This document shows positions 33,665 to 43,053 of a stretch of DNA of 64,000 nt, one piece after another; the first letter of the stretch is position 1, and each line of letters opens with the position of its first letter. The stretch is taken from the NCBI GenBank assembly GCA_946223355.1, contig CAMIPB010000008.1, positions 15,607-79,606 on the forward strand, in the 5' to 3' direction. The notes beneath the pieces were generated by a model that did no database searches, was not told the DNA's origin, and saw nothing but the letters and a program-made list of their open reading frames with translations. The translations under genes were made by a program, and so were the position numbers. This stretch comes from an uncultured Corynebacterium sp. (GTDB lineage Bacteria; Actinomycetota; Actinomycetes; Mycobacteriales; Mycobacteriaceae).

Positions 33665-33701
33665 GCCTAAAGTGTACGTCTATTTTACGACTTTAGGCAT
33701 G
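33662..33701. promoter_or_regulatory. Operator-promoter palindrome of the ABM-tetR operon
   Basis: CATGCCTAAAGT (33662-33673) and ACTTTAGGCATG (33690-33701) form perfect 12-bp arms with a 16-bp spacer. On the leftward strand TAAAAT (33687-33682) within the spacer is a plausible -10 box, and the ABM start codon is in the proximal arm. A repressor bound here would cover the promoter. Confidence 0.65.
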
Positions 33702-33730
33702 CAAATTCATTAACACCTCGGTTGAAAACT

Positions 33731-34270
33731 TTAGTTAAGGAAGTATTCAACCAGGTAGATGTATTTTCCGTCGGTGGCAACGGCGGTACCAAATCGGTGG
33801 GTTTCCGGGGACTTGTTCGCCTCGCGGTCGAGCCAAACAACCCTATCTTTCGCTTCCTTCGCTGTCAGGCGATAGATATTTCCGGTGCCCTCTTTGAGGT
33901 GGGTGGTCCCGTGACCAACCTTGCCCGAGAAGGTAGCTTTACCTTGAGCTGCTTGCGCTGCCCACTCGCGGGCGATGGAGTACCCCTCTCGGCTTGGAGA
34001 ATGCCCCATATCCATCAAGTGATTTGCGGTAGCTGCACGAACGTCCTCAGCAACTCGTGGTGTTGGCGCAGGCTTTTGCTTCTTTGGCGCCTGCGGGATG
34101 CCCGGAAGTTTGATTCCAGGTACTGCCGAGGACGACGACTGCTTGAACAATCCCTGGACGTCAACCGCAGGAACAGCGGAAGCCAACGGCGCAAGGCCTG
34201 CAGAAAGCACGATGCTCAGGCCGAGAGCCGAGGCGGCGCGGGTAATACGAGAGTTCAAGTTGATTGCCAT
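33731..34270 (-). CDS. Small secreted protein, possibly CAP/SCP-like
   Basis: 179 aa with a clear signal peptide (SRITRAASALGLSIVLSAGLAPLASA). A Pro/Lys-rich linker (LPGIPQAPKKQKPAPTP) and a ~100-residue domain follow. The segments YSIAREWAAQAAQG and FGTAVATDGKYIYLVEYF resemble the helix and last strand of CAP/SCP domains, found in secreted surface proteins. The match is loose and the CAP histidines are not all evident. It is encoded downstream of the ABC-F gene's opposite side with a 90-bp gap. The role is unknown. Confidence 0.6.
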   Translation of the reverse strand: MAINLNSRITRAASALGLSIVLSAGLAPLASAVPAVDVQGLFKQSSSSAVPGIKLPGIPQAPKKQKPAPTPRVAEDVRAATANHLMDMGHSPSREGYSIAREWAAQAAQGKATFSGKVGHGTTHLKEGTGNIYRLTAKEAKDRVVWLDREANKSPETHRFGTAVATDGKYIYLVEYFLN

Positions 34271-34359
34271 AAGACCAATCTGACATATGGAACGCTAGAA
34301 CGCATCCGAAAACGCTCTCCAGCAGAAAATTGAAACATTTTCGTTATCGTCGGGGGCTT

Positions 34360-36174
34360 TTATTCCAGCTTTTCGCCTAGCTCCAACCAGTCCATTTCCA
34401 GCTGCTCGTGTTCACCCTGCAGTTGTTTAAGCTTTGAATCTAGCTCTTGCAGCTTACTTGTATCCATTGCTTCAGCAGCGGCAGCCATGTCGCTGTTAAT
34501 TGTGGATATCTGCTCATCTAGTTTGGACATTTTGCGCTCCAAAGAATTCATCTTTTTAGTAATGTCCCGAACTTCTTGGTTACTGAGCTTGGGGGCAGCT
34601 ACCTCCGCGGAATTTGCGCCTGTCTGAGCTTCCTTTTCTCCTAGGTTGAGCACAGGCTTCGCTGCTGCATCTTCACTTGCTTTTCGACGACGCAGGTATT
34701 CCTCGATTCCGCCAGGAAGATTAGTAAGCTTCCCATCTCCGAAAAGCGCGTAGGTGTTATCTGCAATTCTTTCGATGAGGTAGCGATCATGCGAAATCAC
34801 TACCAAAGTTCCTGGCCAGGTGTCTAACAGGGATTCAAGTTCCTGCAACGTGTCAATGTCCAGGTCGTTTGTCGGCTCATCCAGCAATAAAACATTGGGC
34901 TCGGCCATCAAGACTCTGGTCAGCTGCAGGCGTCGTCGCTCACCACCTGAGAGATCGCCTACTGGAGTTCGCTGCCTTTTTGGACTAAAACCAAGGCGCT
35001 CCGCCAACTGGGAGGCAGTGAGTTCCTTCTTACCCAACGTGACGTAACTGGCTACATCTTCAACAGCGTCCAAAAGACGCCGGCTTGGGTCTAGGTCATC
35101 GAGTTCTTGACGCAGCCATCCCAGGCGAACAGTCTGGCCTTCAATTCGCTTTCCGGCAGTAAGCGGATGTTCGCCTGCCAAGGTACGCAGCAATGTAGTC
35201 TTGCCAGATCCGTTGACTCCAACAAGTCCGATGCGCTCTCCTGGAGCAAGGCGCCATGTGAGGTCGTCAACCAAGGTTCTTCCATCCGGAGAAGATACCG
35301 TGGCATTTTCGAGCTCGATTACTACGCGCCCCTGCCGCTGCTTGGAAAAACTCATTAATTCTATCTTGTTCCTTGGCTCTGGAACATTAGCGATAAGCGC
35401 TTCCGCCGCCTCAATACGGTAGCGGGGCTTTGAGGTTCTCGCCGGTGCTCCTCGACGCAGCCAAGCTAACTCTTTTCGCGCCAAGTTCTGGCGCCGCTGT
35501 TCAATAGCGTCTGCTTGACGCGCACGCTCTGCACGCGCATATGTCCAGTCGTTATATCCGCCTTCAAAAGCGTCGACGCGACCGTCATGAACTTCCCAAG
35601 TAAGGGTAGCAATGGTGTCTAAGAACCAACGGTCGTGCGTCACGACTACAACGGCTATTTTGCGCGCCAAGATGTGCTCTGCCAGCCATTGCACACCCTC
35701 TACATCAAGATGGTTGGTCGGCTCATCAAGCACTACGAGATCCAGATCTTGAACGAGCGCGGCTGCCAGGTTTACGCGGCGCCGCTCTCCACCCGACAGG
35801 CTGCCTACCCGGGTGTCTAAACCTAGCTCCACGATGCCCAATCCGGAAAGCACATCCCGAACTTTGCTATTTGAAGCCCACTCAAAGGTGGCAAGGCCAA
35901 GCGGCTCAACAACTGCCTCTCCTACCGTTGAGGACTCATCAAGCTCAAATCGTTGAGTCACTACAGCCATGCGTAAGTCAGAGTTGTGGGAAACACGTCC
36001 GCTATCTGCAGGCTCTGCACCTGTGAGCACTTCAAGCAGAGTAGTTTTTCCACCGCCGTTAAGACCAACGACACCGATGCGGTCACCGGTCTGGACTCCC
36101 AGGGATACCCCCTCTAGCAAGGTCTTGAGCCCAAAAGACTTGGTCACATTCTCGAGGTTTATTAGATTCGCCAT
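34360..36174 (-). CDS. ABC-F family ATPase
   Basis: 604 aa with two tandem ABC domains and no membrane domain, the ABC-F pattern of ribosome-associated translation factors. First cassette: GLNGGGKTTLLEVLTG, LSGGERRRVNLAAALVQDLDLVVLDEPTNHLD. Second: GVNGSGKTTLLRTLAG, LSGGERRRLQLTRVL, LLLDEPTNDLD. The linker between them is rich in Arg/Ala, and the C-terminus is a coiled coil (MNSLERKMSKLDEQISTINS...). It is probably an Uup/EttA-like housekeeping member. ATG 36174 is selected among three nearby in-frame ATGs because MANLINLENV begins the domain. Confidence 0.93.
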   Translation of the reverse strand: MANLINLENVTKSFGLKTLLEGVSLGVQTGDRIGVVGLNGGGKTTLLEVLTGAEPADSGRVSHNSDLRMAVVTQRFELDESSTVGEAVVEPLGLATFEWASNSKVRDVLSGLGIVELGLDTRVGSLSGGERRRVNLAAALVQDLDLVVLDEPTNHLDVEGVQWLAEHILARKIAVVVVTHDRWFLDTIATLTWEVHDGRVDAFEGGYNDWTYARAERARQADAIEQRRQNLARKELAWLRRGAPARTSKPRYRIEAAEALIANVPEPRNKIELMSFSKQRQGRVVIELENATVSSPDGRTLVDDLTWRLAPGERIGLVGVNGSGKTTLLRTLAGEHPLTAGKRIEGQTVRLGWLRQELDDLDPSRRLLDAVEDVASYVTLGKKELTASQLAERLGFSPKRQRTPVGDLSGGERRRLQLTRVLMAEPNVLLLDEPTNDLDIDTLQELESLLDTWPGTLVVISHDRYLIERIADNTYALFGDGKLTNLPGGIEEYLRRRKASEDAAAKPVLNLGEKEAQTGANSAEVAAPKLSNQEVRDITKKMNSLERKMSKLDEQISTINSDMAAAAEAMDTSKLQELDSKLKQLQGEHEQLEMDWLELGEKLE

Positions 36175-36289
36175 ATCATCCATCATCCTATTGGAATGCG
36201 CCCCTCACCCCCACATTTACCCGCACCCGCTAATAGCAATCTCGTGGCGAGCGCGGTGAAGCGCTCGTACTCACTTTTGACGGGAAGCT

Positions 36290-37342
36290 CTAGACGTCTG
36301 GATCAATCCCCTTCCCCGGACTCGTGGTAACAATGCCACGTGTACCGGGGATTTCTGCCGTGACTTCAGCGATGACGTCGTCAGCAACTGCACTATCAGC
36401 GCACAGGAAGATACATGTTGGACCAGAGCCCGATACCATGCCGCGCAGCGCTCCAGCCTGCTCGCCGACTGTGAGAACCTTTCTAAGGTCCGGCCGCAGA
36501 CTCAGCGCGGCTGGTTGAAGATCGTTGACCATCGCGGTGGCCAGCGCGTCAGCGTTTCCAGCCGCAACTGCTTGTGCGACAGCACGGCTATCAAAAGATG
36601 GCGTGAAATCCCGAGTCTCGTTGAGGCGGTCAAATTCCTGGAAGACTTTCGGCGTAGAAAGCCCTCCTTCGGAGGTGATTATCGCCCAGTGGAACGTGCC
36701 CCGGCAGAGCATCGTCGTGAGCTTTTCTCCGCGACCGGTACCCAATGCGGTACCGCCCAGCAAAGCAAAAGGAACATCAGAGCCCAACTGCGCTGCGAGT
36801 TCAAACAGGACGGAGCGTTCAAGAGGGGCAAGGCTAAACTTTTCGGAATAAAGCTTGTTTGCTAAATACAGCAATCCAGCGGCATCAGCTGAACCACCCG
36901 CCATACCTCCGGCGGTAGGGATCCATTTCCATAAGTGGATAGCCATGTTGGGCACGCGGTCCATATTCAGTGTGGAAAAGCGGTTGGTCTTTTCCCGCTC
37001 GATATAAGCTGCGGCTACGAGATCAACAGCTTTCCAGGCCAAATTCGAAGAATCCGTTGGCACGCCAAAGCTGTGGTAGCCACCAGTGCTCAACCTCGTA
37101 ACATGCGACCCGGTAAAAGGACGGCCTTCGGTGTCCTCGTCGATGAACAGCTCGTTGCCTTCTGCATCCGGATCAACAAACAGATGCACCTCATCAACCA
37201 GATTAAGAGAGTGAAAAACCGACACGAGTTCGTGATATCCATCTTCCCGGATCGGACCAACGCCAAGCTGTAGGTTCACCTTGGCGCTAACGTTGACTGA
37301 TGAGCTGTACTGCAAATTAGGAGGAATTATCTCCATAGGCAT
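36290..37342 (-). CDS. ispE: 4-diphosphocytidyl-2-C-methyl-D-erythritol kinase
   Basis: GHMP kinase of the non-mevalonate isoprenoid pathway, phosphorylating CDP-ME. The 350 aa are somewhat longer than the E. coli enzyme. Motifs: VSAKVNLQLGVGPIREDGYHEL (N-terminal substrate site), the ATP loop PTAGGMAGGSADAAGLL, and GMVSGSGPTCIFLC near the C-terminus. The ATG lies 4 bp after the rsmA stop, so ispE is co-transcribed with rsmA and probably rpf2, the usual actinobacterial arrangement. Confidence 0.95.
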   Translation of the reverse strand: MPMEIIPPNLQYSSSVNVSAKVNLQLGVGPIREDGYHELVSVFHSLNLVDEVHLFVDPDAEGNELFIDEDTEGRPFTGSHVTRLSTGGYHSFGVPTDSSNLAWKAVDLVAAAYIEREKTNRFSTLNMDRVPNMAIHLWKWIPTAGGMAGGSADAAGLLYLANKLYSEKFSLAPLERSVLFELAAQLGSDVPFALLGGTALGTGRGEKLTTMLCRGTFHWAIITSEGGLSTPKVFQEFDRLNETRDFTPSFDSRAVAQAVAAGNADALATAMVNDLQPAALSLRPDLRKVLTVGEQAGALRGMVSGSGPTCIFLCADSAVADDVIAEVTAEIPGTRGIVTTSPGKGIDPDV

Positions 37343-37346
37343 GGGC

Positions 37347-38225
37347 TTATTTCACCTCCACGCCTGCAAGGCGAACATAGTCTTCCGCACTGAGTTTTTC
37401 TCCGCGCTGGGAGGGGTCAATACCCGCGGCACGTAGTGCTTCCTCCGCAGCAGCCGCGGAGCCGTAATGCCCAGATAGTGCGGCCCGGAGGGTTTTGCGC
37501 CGCTGGACAAATGCGGCGTCGACAAGCGGAAAAATCTTGCTCCGGGTCTCCTCACTAATCTCCCACGGCGCTGAATCATCATTGAAACAGTCAATGCGCA
37601 CTAGGCCAGATTCGATCTTAGGTGCTGGCCAAAACACATTTTTGCCGATGGATCCCGCGCGGCGGACGTTGCCGTAGAAGGCAGCTTTGACGGATGGAAC
37701 GCCGTAAATCTTGCTTCCTGGGGTTGCAGCTAGTCGGTCTGCAACTTCTGCTTGAACCATTACCAAAACGCGGCGAATAGTAGGGAAGGTTTTGAGGAGG
37801 TGCAAAAGAACCGGAACGGAGACGTTGTATGGCAAATTAGCGACGAGCGCGGTGGGCTCTTTTCCTAGGTCTTCAGGCCCAACTAAAAGCGCGTCTTTGT
37901 GTACCAATTTCAGTGCGTCTGCGCGGCCAGGCGCTCGCCACGACACCGTGGCGTGCAGTTCGCTCGCAAGCCGTGGATCAATCTCGATCGCGGTAACATC
38001 ATCACTGACCTCAAGAAGGCCGAGCGTGAGTGAACCTAGACCGGGGCCGACCTCAATGATTTTGTCGGTTGGTTCAAGCTCCGCGGCCGCTATGATGCGA
38101 CGAACGGTGTTCGGGTCATGGACGAAGTTTTGCCCCAGCTTCTTTGTTGGAACAACATCCAACTTTTCAGCCAGGGCACGGATTTCCACTGGACCCAAGA
38201 GGGCTACAGGGTTCTGCTCGGTCAT
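37347..38225 (-). CDS. rsmA: 16S rRNA dimethyladenosine transferase
   Basis: Methylates A1518 and A1519 of 16S rRNA (KsgA). 292 aa. SAM-binding motifs: KKLGQNFVHDPNTVRRI, IIEVGPGLGSLTLGLLEV, AIEIDPRL, and the catalytic NLPYNVSVPVLLHLL. It sits between rpf2 and ispE on the minus strand with spacings of 55 and 4 bp. Confidence 0.96.
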   Translation of the reverse strand: MTEQNPVALLGPVEIRALAEKLDVVPTKKLGQNFVHDPNTVRRIIAAAELEPTDKIIEVGPGLGSLTLGLLEVSDDVTAIEIDPRLASELHATVSWRAPGRADALKLVHKDALLVGPEDLGKEPTALVANLPYNVSVPVLLHLLKTFPTIRRVLVMVQAEVADRLAATPGSKIYGVPSVKAAFYGNVRRAGSIGKNVFWPAPKIESGLVRIDCFNDDSAPWEISEETRSKIFPLVDAAFVQRRKTLRAALSGHYGSAAAAEEALRAAGIDPSQRGEKLSAEDYVRLAGVEVK

Positions 38226-38280
38226 GTGATCAAATGTAATGGATCAAAGCCGAGCAGGAAGAATTATGATGAGCTTTGGC

Positions 38281-39501
38281 TTAGCGAATACCCAAAGACG
38301 CGGTACATGCAGGCCACGCTCCCCAACCCTGGGAGGCCTGAACCTTTTGCGCTACAGCGATCTGCTGCTCACGTGATGCCATTTCAGCAGAAGGCGCGTA
38401 AGCGGTGCCGCCAAATCCAGCCCAAGTAGATGGGGTAAACTGCAGGCCGCCGTGGAAGCCATTTCCGGTGTTGATGGACCAGTTGCCACCAGACTCACAC
38501 TGCGCGAGCGAGTCCCACACACTGCCATTAGCTACTGCAGGTGCGGAGTTGGACTCTGCAGAGTTGTCGGCGCTGTCAGCAGCGGAGTTGTCATCCTTAG
38601 ATTCATTAGGCTCAGCTTCTGGGGCAGGCTTGGTGCCGCGTGCAATCTTCGAAGGCTTTGCCTTTTTAAAAACCTTTTCATCGATGACTTCGTTGGACTC
38701 CGTCTGACGGTTTACCACGGTCAAGCGGTAAGTCTTCTCGGTAGTACCCGCAACGCCTTCTTCGATGACCTTAGTCTCGCCTTCTAGCAAGTCCTCGTCG
38801 TCGACGTAGATTGGATCCAGCTCAACAGTTTCAGTGGTTTTGTATTCTTCCTCTGCTACCTGATCAATCTTGACGGTCATGCCGTCCTTCAACTCTGCAT
38901 TCTTGCCTGGTTTGACACGGTCGTTGCTATCTACGCCGAGGTCGCGTTGTTCAAGCAAGTCAGCAATGGTTGCAGCGGCAACTTCAGTTTTGGTGATCTT
39001 GCCGCCATTGTTGATGGTGATCTTCTTTGGAGTAACGATCTCCAAGTCCATACCTTCAGCAATCTTGTCTGCGAGATCTGCATCATCGCCGCCGGCCTTA
39101 ACCTTGGCACCAGCCTCAGCGCCGTCCAAAGTCTTCATCAGATCATCAACAGTCAAAGCGGTAGAGGTGATGTCCTGGCTTTTACCATCGATGGTCACCG
39201 CAACCTGCTTAGCGGTGCGGACTGTAATGTTCTCACCGTTGTCGAGCTTGTCAGACGGTGCTGGGTAGACAACGTCCTGGTCACCAATCTCAACGCCGGC
39301 AGCTTCAAGTGCTCCAGCCACGTCGCCAGAGAAGGTTGCGAGTTCGGTCTTCTCGCCGTTGAGGTCAACGACAACGTCTTTTTGGGCACCAGCGGCAACC
39401 ACGCCGCCGACAACGAGGGTGCCGAGTACGCCACCAGTAGCGATGCGAAGAGGAACAGACTTCGAGCCGTTGATTCGCTTGAGCTGATTAGAGGTAGACA
39501 T
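38281..39501 (-). CDS. rpf2: Resuscitation-promoting factor (Rpf2/RpfB type)
   Basis: Secreted muralytic enzyme of about 406 aa that helps growing cells leave dormancy. Domains: an N-terminal membrane/signal segment (LRIATGGVLGTLVVGGVVAAGA), repeated DUF348 domains (VVDLNGEKTELATFSGDV..., VAVTIDGKSQDITSTALTVDDL..., KITINNGGKITKTEVAAATI...), a G5 domain (ETVELDPIYVDDEDLLEG...), a low-complexity linker, and a C-terminal lysozyme-like Rpf domain (VWDSLAQCESGGNWSINTGNGFHGGLQF) with the catalytic Glu in CESGGNW. ATG 39501 is preferred over 39546. A GlxR-type site lies about 190 bp upstream. Confidence 0.95.
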   Translation of the reverse strand: MSTSNQLKRINGSKSVPLRIATGGVLGTLVVGGVVAAGAQKDVVVDLNGEKTELATFSGDVAGALEAAGVEIGDQDVVYPAPSDKLDNGENITVRTAKQVAVTIDGKSQDITSTALTVDDLMKTLDGAEAGAKVKAGGDDADLADKIAEGMDLEIVTPKKITINNGGKITKTEVAAATIADLLEQRDLGVDSNDRVKPGKNAELKDGMTVKIDQVAEEEYKTTETVELDPIYVDDEDLLEGETKVIEEGVAGTTEKTYRLTVVNRQTESNEVIDEKVFKKAKPSKIARGTKPAPEAEPNESKDDNSAADSADNSAESNSAPAVANGSVWDSLAQCESGGNWSINTGNGFHGGLQFTPSTWAGFGGTAYAPSAEMASREQQIAVAQKVQASQGWGAWPACTASLGIR

Positions 39502-39686
39502 AGTGTGAAAGTTCTCTTTCAAAGTTGGGGAAGCCCGCAGCGGCATGACGCCACCAACGGGATAACTTTTAATAACGATACGGTAACAGCCCGGTGCGGA
39601 TTGCGGTAAAGCAAATCGCGAAAATCTCTAATTCTCAGCCCCCAAAACACAACCTAAGCCCTAAAACCAGGTGGTCAAACTGTGTT

Positions 39687-39702
39687 TGTGAGGATCCTCA
39701 CA
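39687..39702. promoter_or_regulatory. GlxR (CRP-type) binding site upstream of rpf2
   Basis: TGTGAGGATCCTCACA is a perfect 16-bp palindrome matching the corynebacterial GlxR consensus TGTGA-N6-TCACA. It lies 186 bp before the rpf2 start and 12 bp after the tatD stop. GlxR control of rpf2, together with RamA/RamB, is established in C. glutamicum. The ~170-bp interval between this site and the start codon holds no gene; no riboswitch was recognised in it. Confidence 0.8.
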
Positions 39703-39714
39703 TCAGTGACAAGT

Positions 39715-40560
39715 CTACAAACCATAAACCTTATCAAATGTCACAGAGACCTCACGGGCCAATTCTGTCACGTCTTGCCCGCGCGTTTGGGCAACGCATA
39801 ATGCAGTGTGGCCAATTAAGCTTGACTCATTCTTAGCACCACGAAACGGCTCCGGGGTCATATAAGGCGCGTCAGTTTCAATAAGCAACTGGCCCGCCGG
39901 TGCGAGCGCTGCTGCCTGGCGCAACTCCTCATTGCGTTTGAAGGTCACATTGCCTGCAAAGGACAACACATATCCGCGATCCAATGCTTCCCTGGCAACC
40001 TCGATCGGTGAAGAAAAGCAGTGCAAGATTGTGGTGCGCGGTTGTGGGGCGTCGGCAAGCACCCGCATCAAATCCGCATCAGCCTCACGGTTATGGATCA
40101 TCAGTGCCTTGCCGGTTTCCACTGCCAGATCAATGTGCCAGCGCAGCGCTTCTTCCTGTTCTTCCAGTGACGCTGTGTTTTCTGGTGCATTCTTAATCCA
40201 ATAGGTATCCAGCCCTGTCTCTCCCACAGCAACGCAGCGTGGGTCTTGCGCCATATCTGTCAGGCGCGCACGAGCATACTCGTCTAGCTCATCCGCACGA
40301 GTTGGGTGAATTGCGCAGGCTGCCCACACGCGGTCGTTGAGGTGTGCGGCTTTAAGAGCAAGTTCGGCTTCTCCAAGGCCATCACCCACGGTGCAGATCT
40401 TCTCCACACCTGCGTCAGCTGCACGCGCAACCAGCGCATCGATGTCTTCTTTGTCCGTGGCTTTGCACGAGGCAAGGTGTGTGTGCGCATCCACCAGGCT
40501 GTCGATGCGTTGTGCGGGTACAGGAATTGGCCGTGGCTTCTTCTTAGACATGACCGCCAT
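39715..40560 (-). CDS. tatD: TatD-family metal-dependent hydrolase / DNase
   Basis: 281 aa TIM-barrel metallohydrolase. The metal-binding DAHTHL at the N-terminus, AVGETGLD with the Glu, ALMIHNREAD, TILHCFSS and LLIETDAPYM give the complete TatD ligand set. Homologues are 3'-5' DNases involved in DNA repair. ATG 40560 is given, with ATG 40551 equally possible. The upstream metG and downstream rpf2 are on the same strand, but the acetyltransferase gene between tatD and metG runs the other way. Confidence 0.92.
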   Translation of the reverse strand: MAVMSKKKPRPIPVPAQRIDSLVDAHTHLASCKATDKEDIDALVARAADAGVEKICTVGDGLGEAELALKAAHLNDRVWAACAIHPTRADELDEYARARLTDMAQDPRCVAVGETGLDTYWIKNAPENTASLEEQEEALRWHIDLAVETGKALMIHNREADADLMRVLADAPQPRTTILHCFSSPIEVAREALDRGYVLSFAGNVTFKRNEELRQAAALAPAGQLLIETDAPYMTPEPFRGAKNESSLIGHTALCVAQTRGQDVTELAREVSVTFDKVYGL

Positions 40561-40600
40561 TCTAGTAGAGCACTACTTCAGTGCATTAGTGTGGAAAACT

Positions 40601-41164
40601 ATGCAGATCCGCGAAGCACAACACACAGATATCCCCGAGATCACCGCCATCTATAACTGGGCGCTTACTGAAACTGATCTCTCCCCTGTCCCTGGTCCCG
40701 TTACCGAGCAATCGCGCAGCGAATGGCTCACTGAAATCCAGGCTGATGGTTTTCCGGTGTTCGTCGCCGTCGACGGCAACGGCGCTGTATTAGGCTTCGC
40801 GGGATACTCCCAGTTGGCTTTTGACGCCCTATTTCCCAACACCGTGGAAGACACCATCTATATTGCAGAACATGCGGCCGGACAAGGTGTTGGTTCTGCC
40901 CTCATGGACGCACTAGTTTCCCATGCCAGGGACAACGCTTACGTCACATCCATCATTTCGTATGTCGCCGCAAACAACGAGGCATCTCTACGACTGCACG
41001 AAAAGTTTGGCTTTGAGATCGCCGGTACTTTGTTCGGCATTGGCGAAAAACAAGGAAAACGCCTCGATCTCTGCCACATGCAATTGCTTTTCGACGGCCC
41101 AACAAACGCCGAACGCGCCCAGCACCTGAGTACTGAGCGCGCGGCACGGAAGCGCGAAAGTTAA
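40601..41164 (+). CDS. GNAT N-acetyltransferase, phosphinothricin acetyltransferase-like
   Basis: 187 aa. IREAQHTDIPEITAIYNWALTETDLS and the acetyl-CoA loop EHAAGQGVGSALMDALVSHA, followed by NNEASLRLHEKFGFEIAGTL, match the PAT/Bar/YncA group, which acetylates phosphinothricin, methionine sulfone or similar amines. ATG 40601 starts MQIREAQ. The stop is directly adjacent (0 bp) to the stop of convergent metG. No regulator nearby. Confidence 0.88.
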   Translation: MQIREAQHTDIPEITAIYNWALTETDLSPVPGPVTEQSRSEWLTEIQADGFPVFVAVDGNGAVLGFAGYSQLAFDALFPNTVEDTIYIAEHAAGQGVGSALMDALVSHARDNAYVTSIISYVAANNEASLRLHEKFGFEIAGTLFGIGEKQGKRLDLCHMQLLFDGPTNAERAQHLSTERAARKRES

Positions 41165-43030
41165 TTAACTTCCGGCCTGCGAAACCGACGCCCATTCGGG
41201 ACCGGTTTCAGCAAGTTCCGGATCCAGCTTGGCGACGATCGGCTTCGGTTTAGCAAGCGGTGTGCCCGGCACGATGTCTATGCGCTTCCACACCGCCTGC
41301 TGATCGCTGTAATCACCAGTAATGACTGGGTAGCTTTGCCCCTTTTCTGGCACGCCTACTCCAACGAGCTCGACCGGCGCATCATCAGTTACTTCCTCGA
41401 TACGCGGAGAAGCTGCCCACACGCCTTCATTGCCGAGGGTTTCAAAAACCTTTTGCGAGGTGTGCGGCAGGTAAGGCGTCATCATCATGTTGCAGTCCGC
41501 GACCACTTGCAACGCAGTCCACAACACGGTGGCCAAACGTTCACGCTGAGACTCATCCTTGGCCAGCTTCCAAGGTTCCTGCTCCGCAATATAAGCGTTA
41601 GCTTCACCTACAACGTGCATGATGGCATTAATTCCGGCCTTGAACTTGGAGTGCTCCAAGTTCTCCGCCACAGAATCAATCGTAGAAGCTGCTAAATCAA
41701 GCAGCTTGTGATCAGCTTCAGTCAACTGGCCTGGTTGTGGAATTTCACCAAAGTTCTTCTTAGCCATCGATACCGTGCGGTTGACCAGGTTACCCCAACC
41801 ATTGGCGAGTTCGTTGTTGATACGACGGACAAACTCGTCCCAGGTGAAGTCAGTGTCAGTGCTTTCAGGTCCGGCTACGGCAATGAAATAACGCAAAGCA
41901 TCCGGACCAAACTCTTCGAGGAAGTCTTTGACGTAGATAACAACCCCCTTCGATGAAGAGAACTTCGAACCGGACATAGTCAGAAATTCGGAAGAAACAA
42001 CTTCAGTTGGCAGGTTTAGCTCACCAAGCTCGTGGGTGGAGCCGCCTTTAGCTCCCTTGCCTGCGTAGCCTAGAAGTTCTGCTGGCCAAATCTGGGAATG
42101 GAACGTGATGTTGTCTTTGCCCATGAAGTAGTAACTCAGCGCTTCTGGGTTGGTCCACCACTTCTTCCAAGCATCGGGCTCTCCGTTGCGGTAGGCCCAT
42201 TCAATGGAGGAAGACAAGTAGCCGATGACTGCGTCGAACCACACGTAGAGCTTCTTGGAAGGGTTTTCTTCCCAACCTTCCACTGGGATTGGTACACCCC
42301 AGTCAATATCACGGCTCATCGCACGCGGGCGAAGATCCTCTAAGAGATTCAAAGAGAACTTCAAAACGTTTGGGCGCCAGTCTTTGCGGTCTTTGAGCCA
42401 CTCCTCCAGGGCACCTGCGAGTGAAGTGAGGTCAAGTAAGAAGTGCTCGGTCTCGCGGAATTCTGGAGTCTCGCCATTAATCTTGGACACCGGATCGATA
42501 AGGTCGATTGGATCCAGCTGGTTACCGCAGTTATCGCACTGGTCACCCCGCGCTCCACCAGCGCCACAAATAGGGCAGATTCCCTCAATATAACGGTCCG
42601 GCAAGGTGCGGCCTGTCGACGGCGATACCGCTCCCTTGGTGACTTCTTTGAGCATGTAGCCGTTTTCGTACAGGCCCTTGAATAGCTCCTGCACTACTGC
42701 GTAGTGGTTACGGGTGGTGGTACGGGTGAACAAGTCATAAGACAACCCGAGCCCAGCGAGATCTTCAACAATCTGGCGGTTGTACTGGTCAGCGAGCTCC
42801 TTGACAGTCACGCCTTCCTTTTCCGCCTGCACCAGCAACGGCGTGCCGTGCTCGTCAGTTCCAGAAATCATCAAAACATCCCGGCCACGCATTCGTTGAA
42901 AACGCGCAAAAACGTCTGATGGAACACCGAAACCCGCCACATGTCCGATGTGGCGGGGTCCGTTTGCGTAAGGCCACGCTACGGCAACGAGTACTGGCTG
43001 CTGTTGAGATTGCTGTTTGGACAAGGTCAT
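41165..43030 (-). CDS. metG: Methionyl-tRNA synthetase
   Basis: Charges tRNA-Met. About 621 aa. The class I signatures are PYANGPRHIGHVAG (HIGH motif) and MSGSKFSSSKGVV (KMSKS equivalent). A zinc knuckle with four Cys (CPICGAGGARGDQCDNC) sits in the connective-peptide domain. The anticodon-binding helix bundle includes WGNLVNRTVSM. No C-terminal tRNA-binding extension is present. ATG 43030 is chosen over ATG 43069. The MFS gene of the AT-rich cassette ends at 43054, so the extended start would overlap it. Confidence 0.96.
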   Translation of the reverse strand: MTLSKQQSQQQPVLVAVAWPYANGPRHIGHVAGFGVPSDVFARFQRMRGRDVLMISGTDEHGTPLLVQAEKEGVTVKELADQYNRQIVEDLAGLGLSYDLFTRTTTRNHYAVVQELFKGLYENGYMLKEVTKGAVSPSTGRTLPDRYIEGICPICGAGGARGDQCDNCGNQLDPIDLIDPVSKINGETPEFRETEHFLLDLTSLAGALEEWLKDRKDWRPNVLKFSLNLLEDLRPRAMSRDIDWGVPIPVEGWEENPSKKLYVWFDAVIGYLSSSIEWAYRNGEPDAWKKWWTNPEALSYYFMGKDNITFHSQIWPAELLGYAGKGAKGGSTHELGELNLPTEVVSSEFLTMSGSKFSSSKGVVIYVKDFLEEFGPDALRYFIAVAGPESTDTDFTWDEFVRRINNELANGWGNLVNRTVSMAKKNFGEIPQPGQLTEADHKLLDLAASTIDSVAENLEHSKFKAGINAIMHVVGEANAYIAEQEPWKLAKDESQRERLATVLWTALQVVADCNMMMTPYLPHTSQKVFETLGNEGVWAASPRIEEVTDDAPVELVGVGVPEKGQSYPVITGDYSDQQAVWKRIDIVPGTPLAKPKPIVAKLDPELAETGPEWASVSQAGS

Positions 43031-43053
43031 GAAATACAGCTTAACCAAGGAAA

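Noticed and set aside
39503..39686. c-di-AMP (ydaO) riboswitch upstream of rpf2
   Set aside because: Such switches precede rpf genes in some actinobacteria, but the conserved core sequences were not found in this leader.
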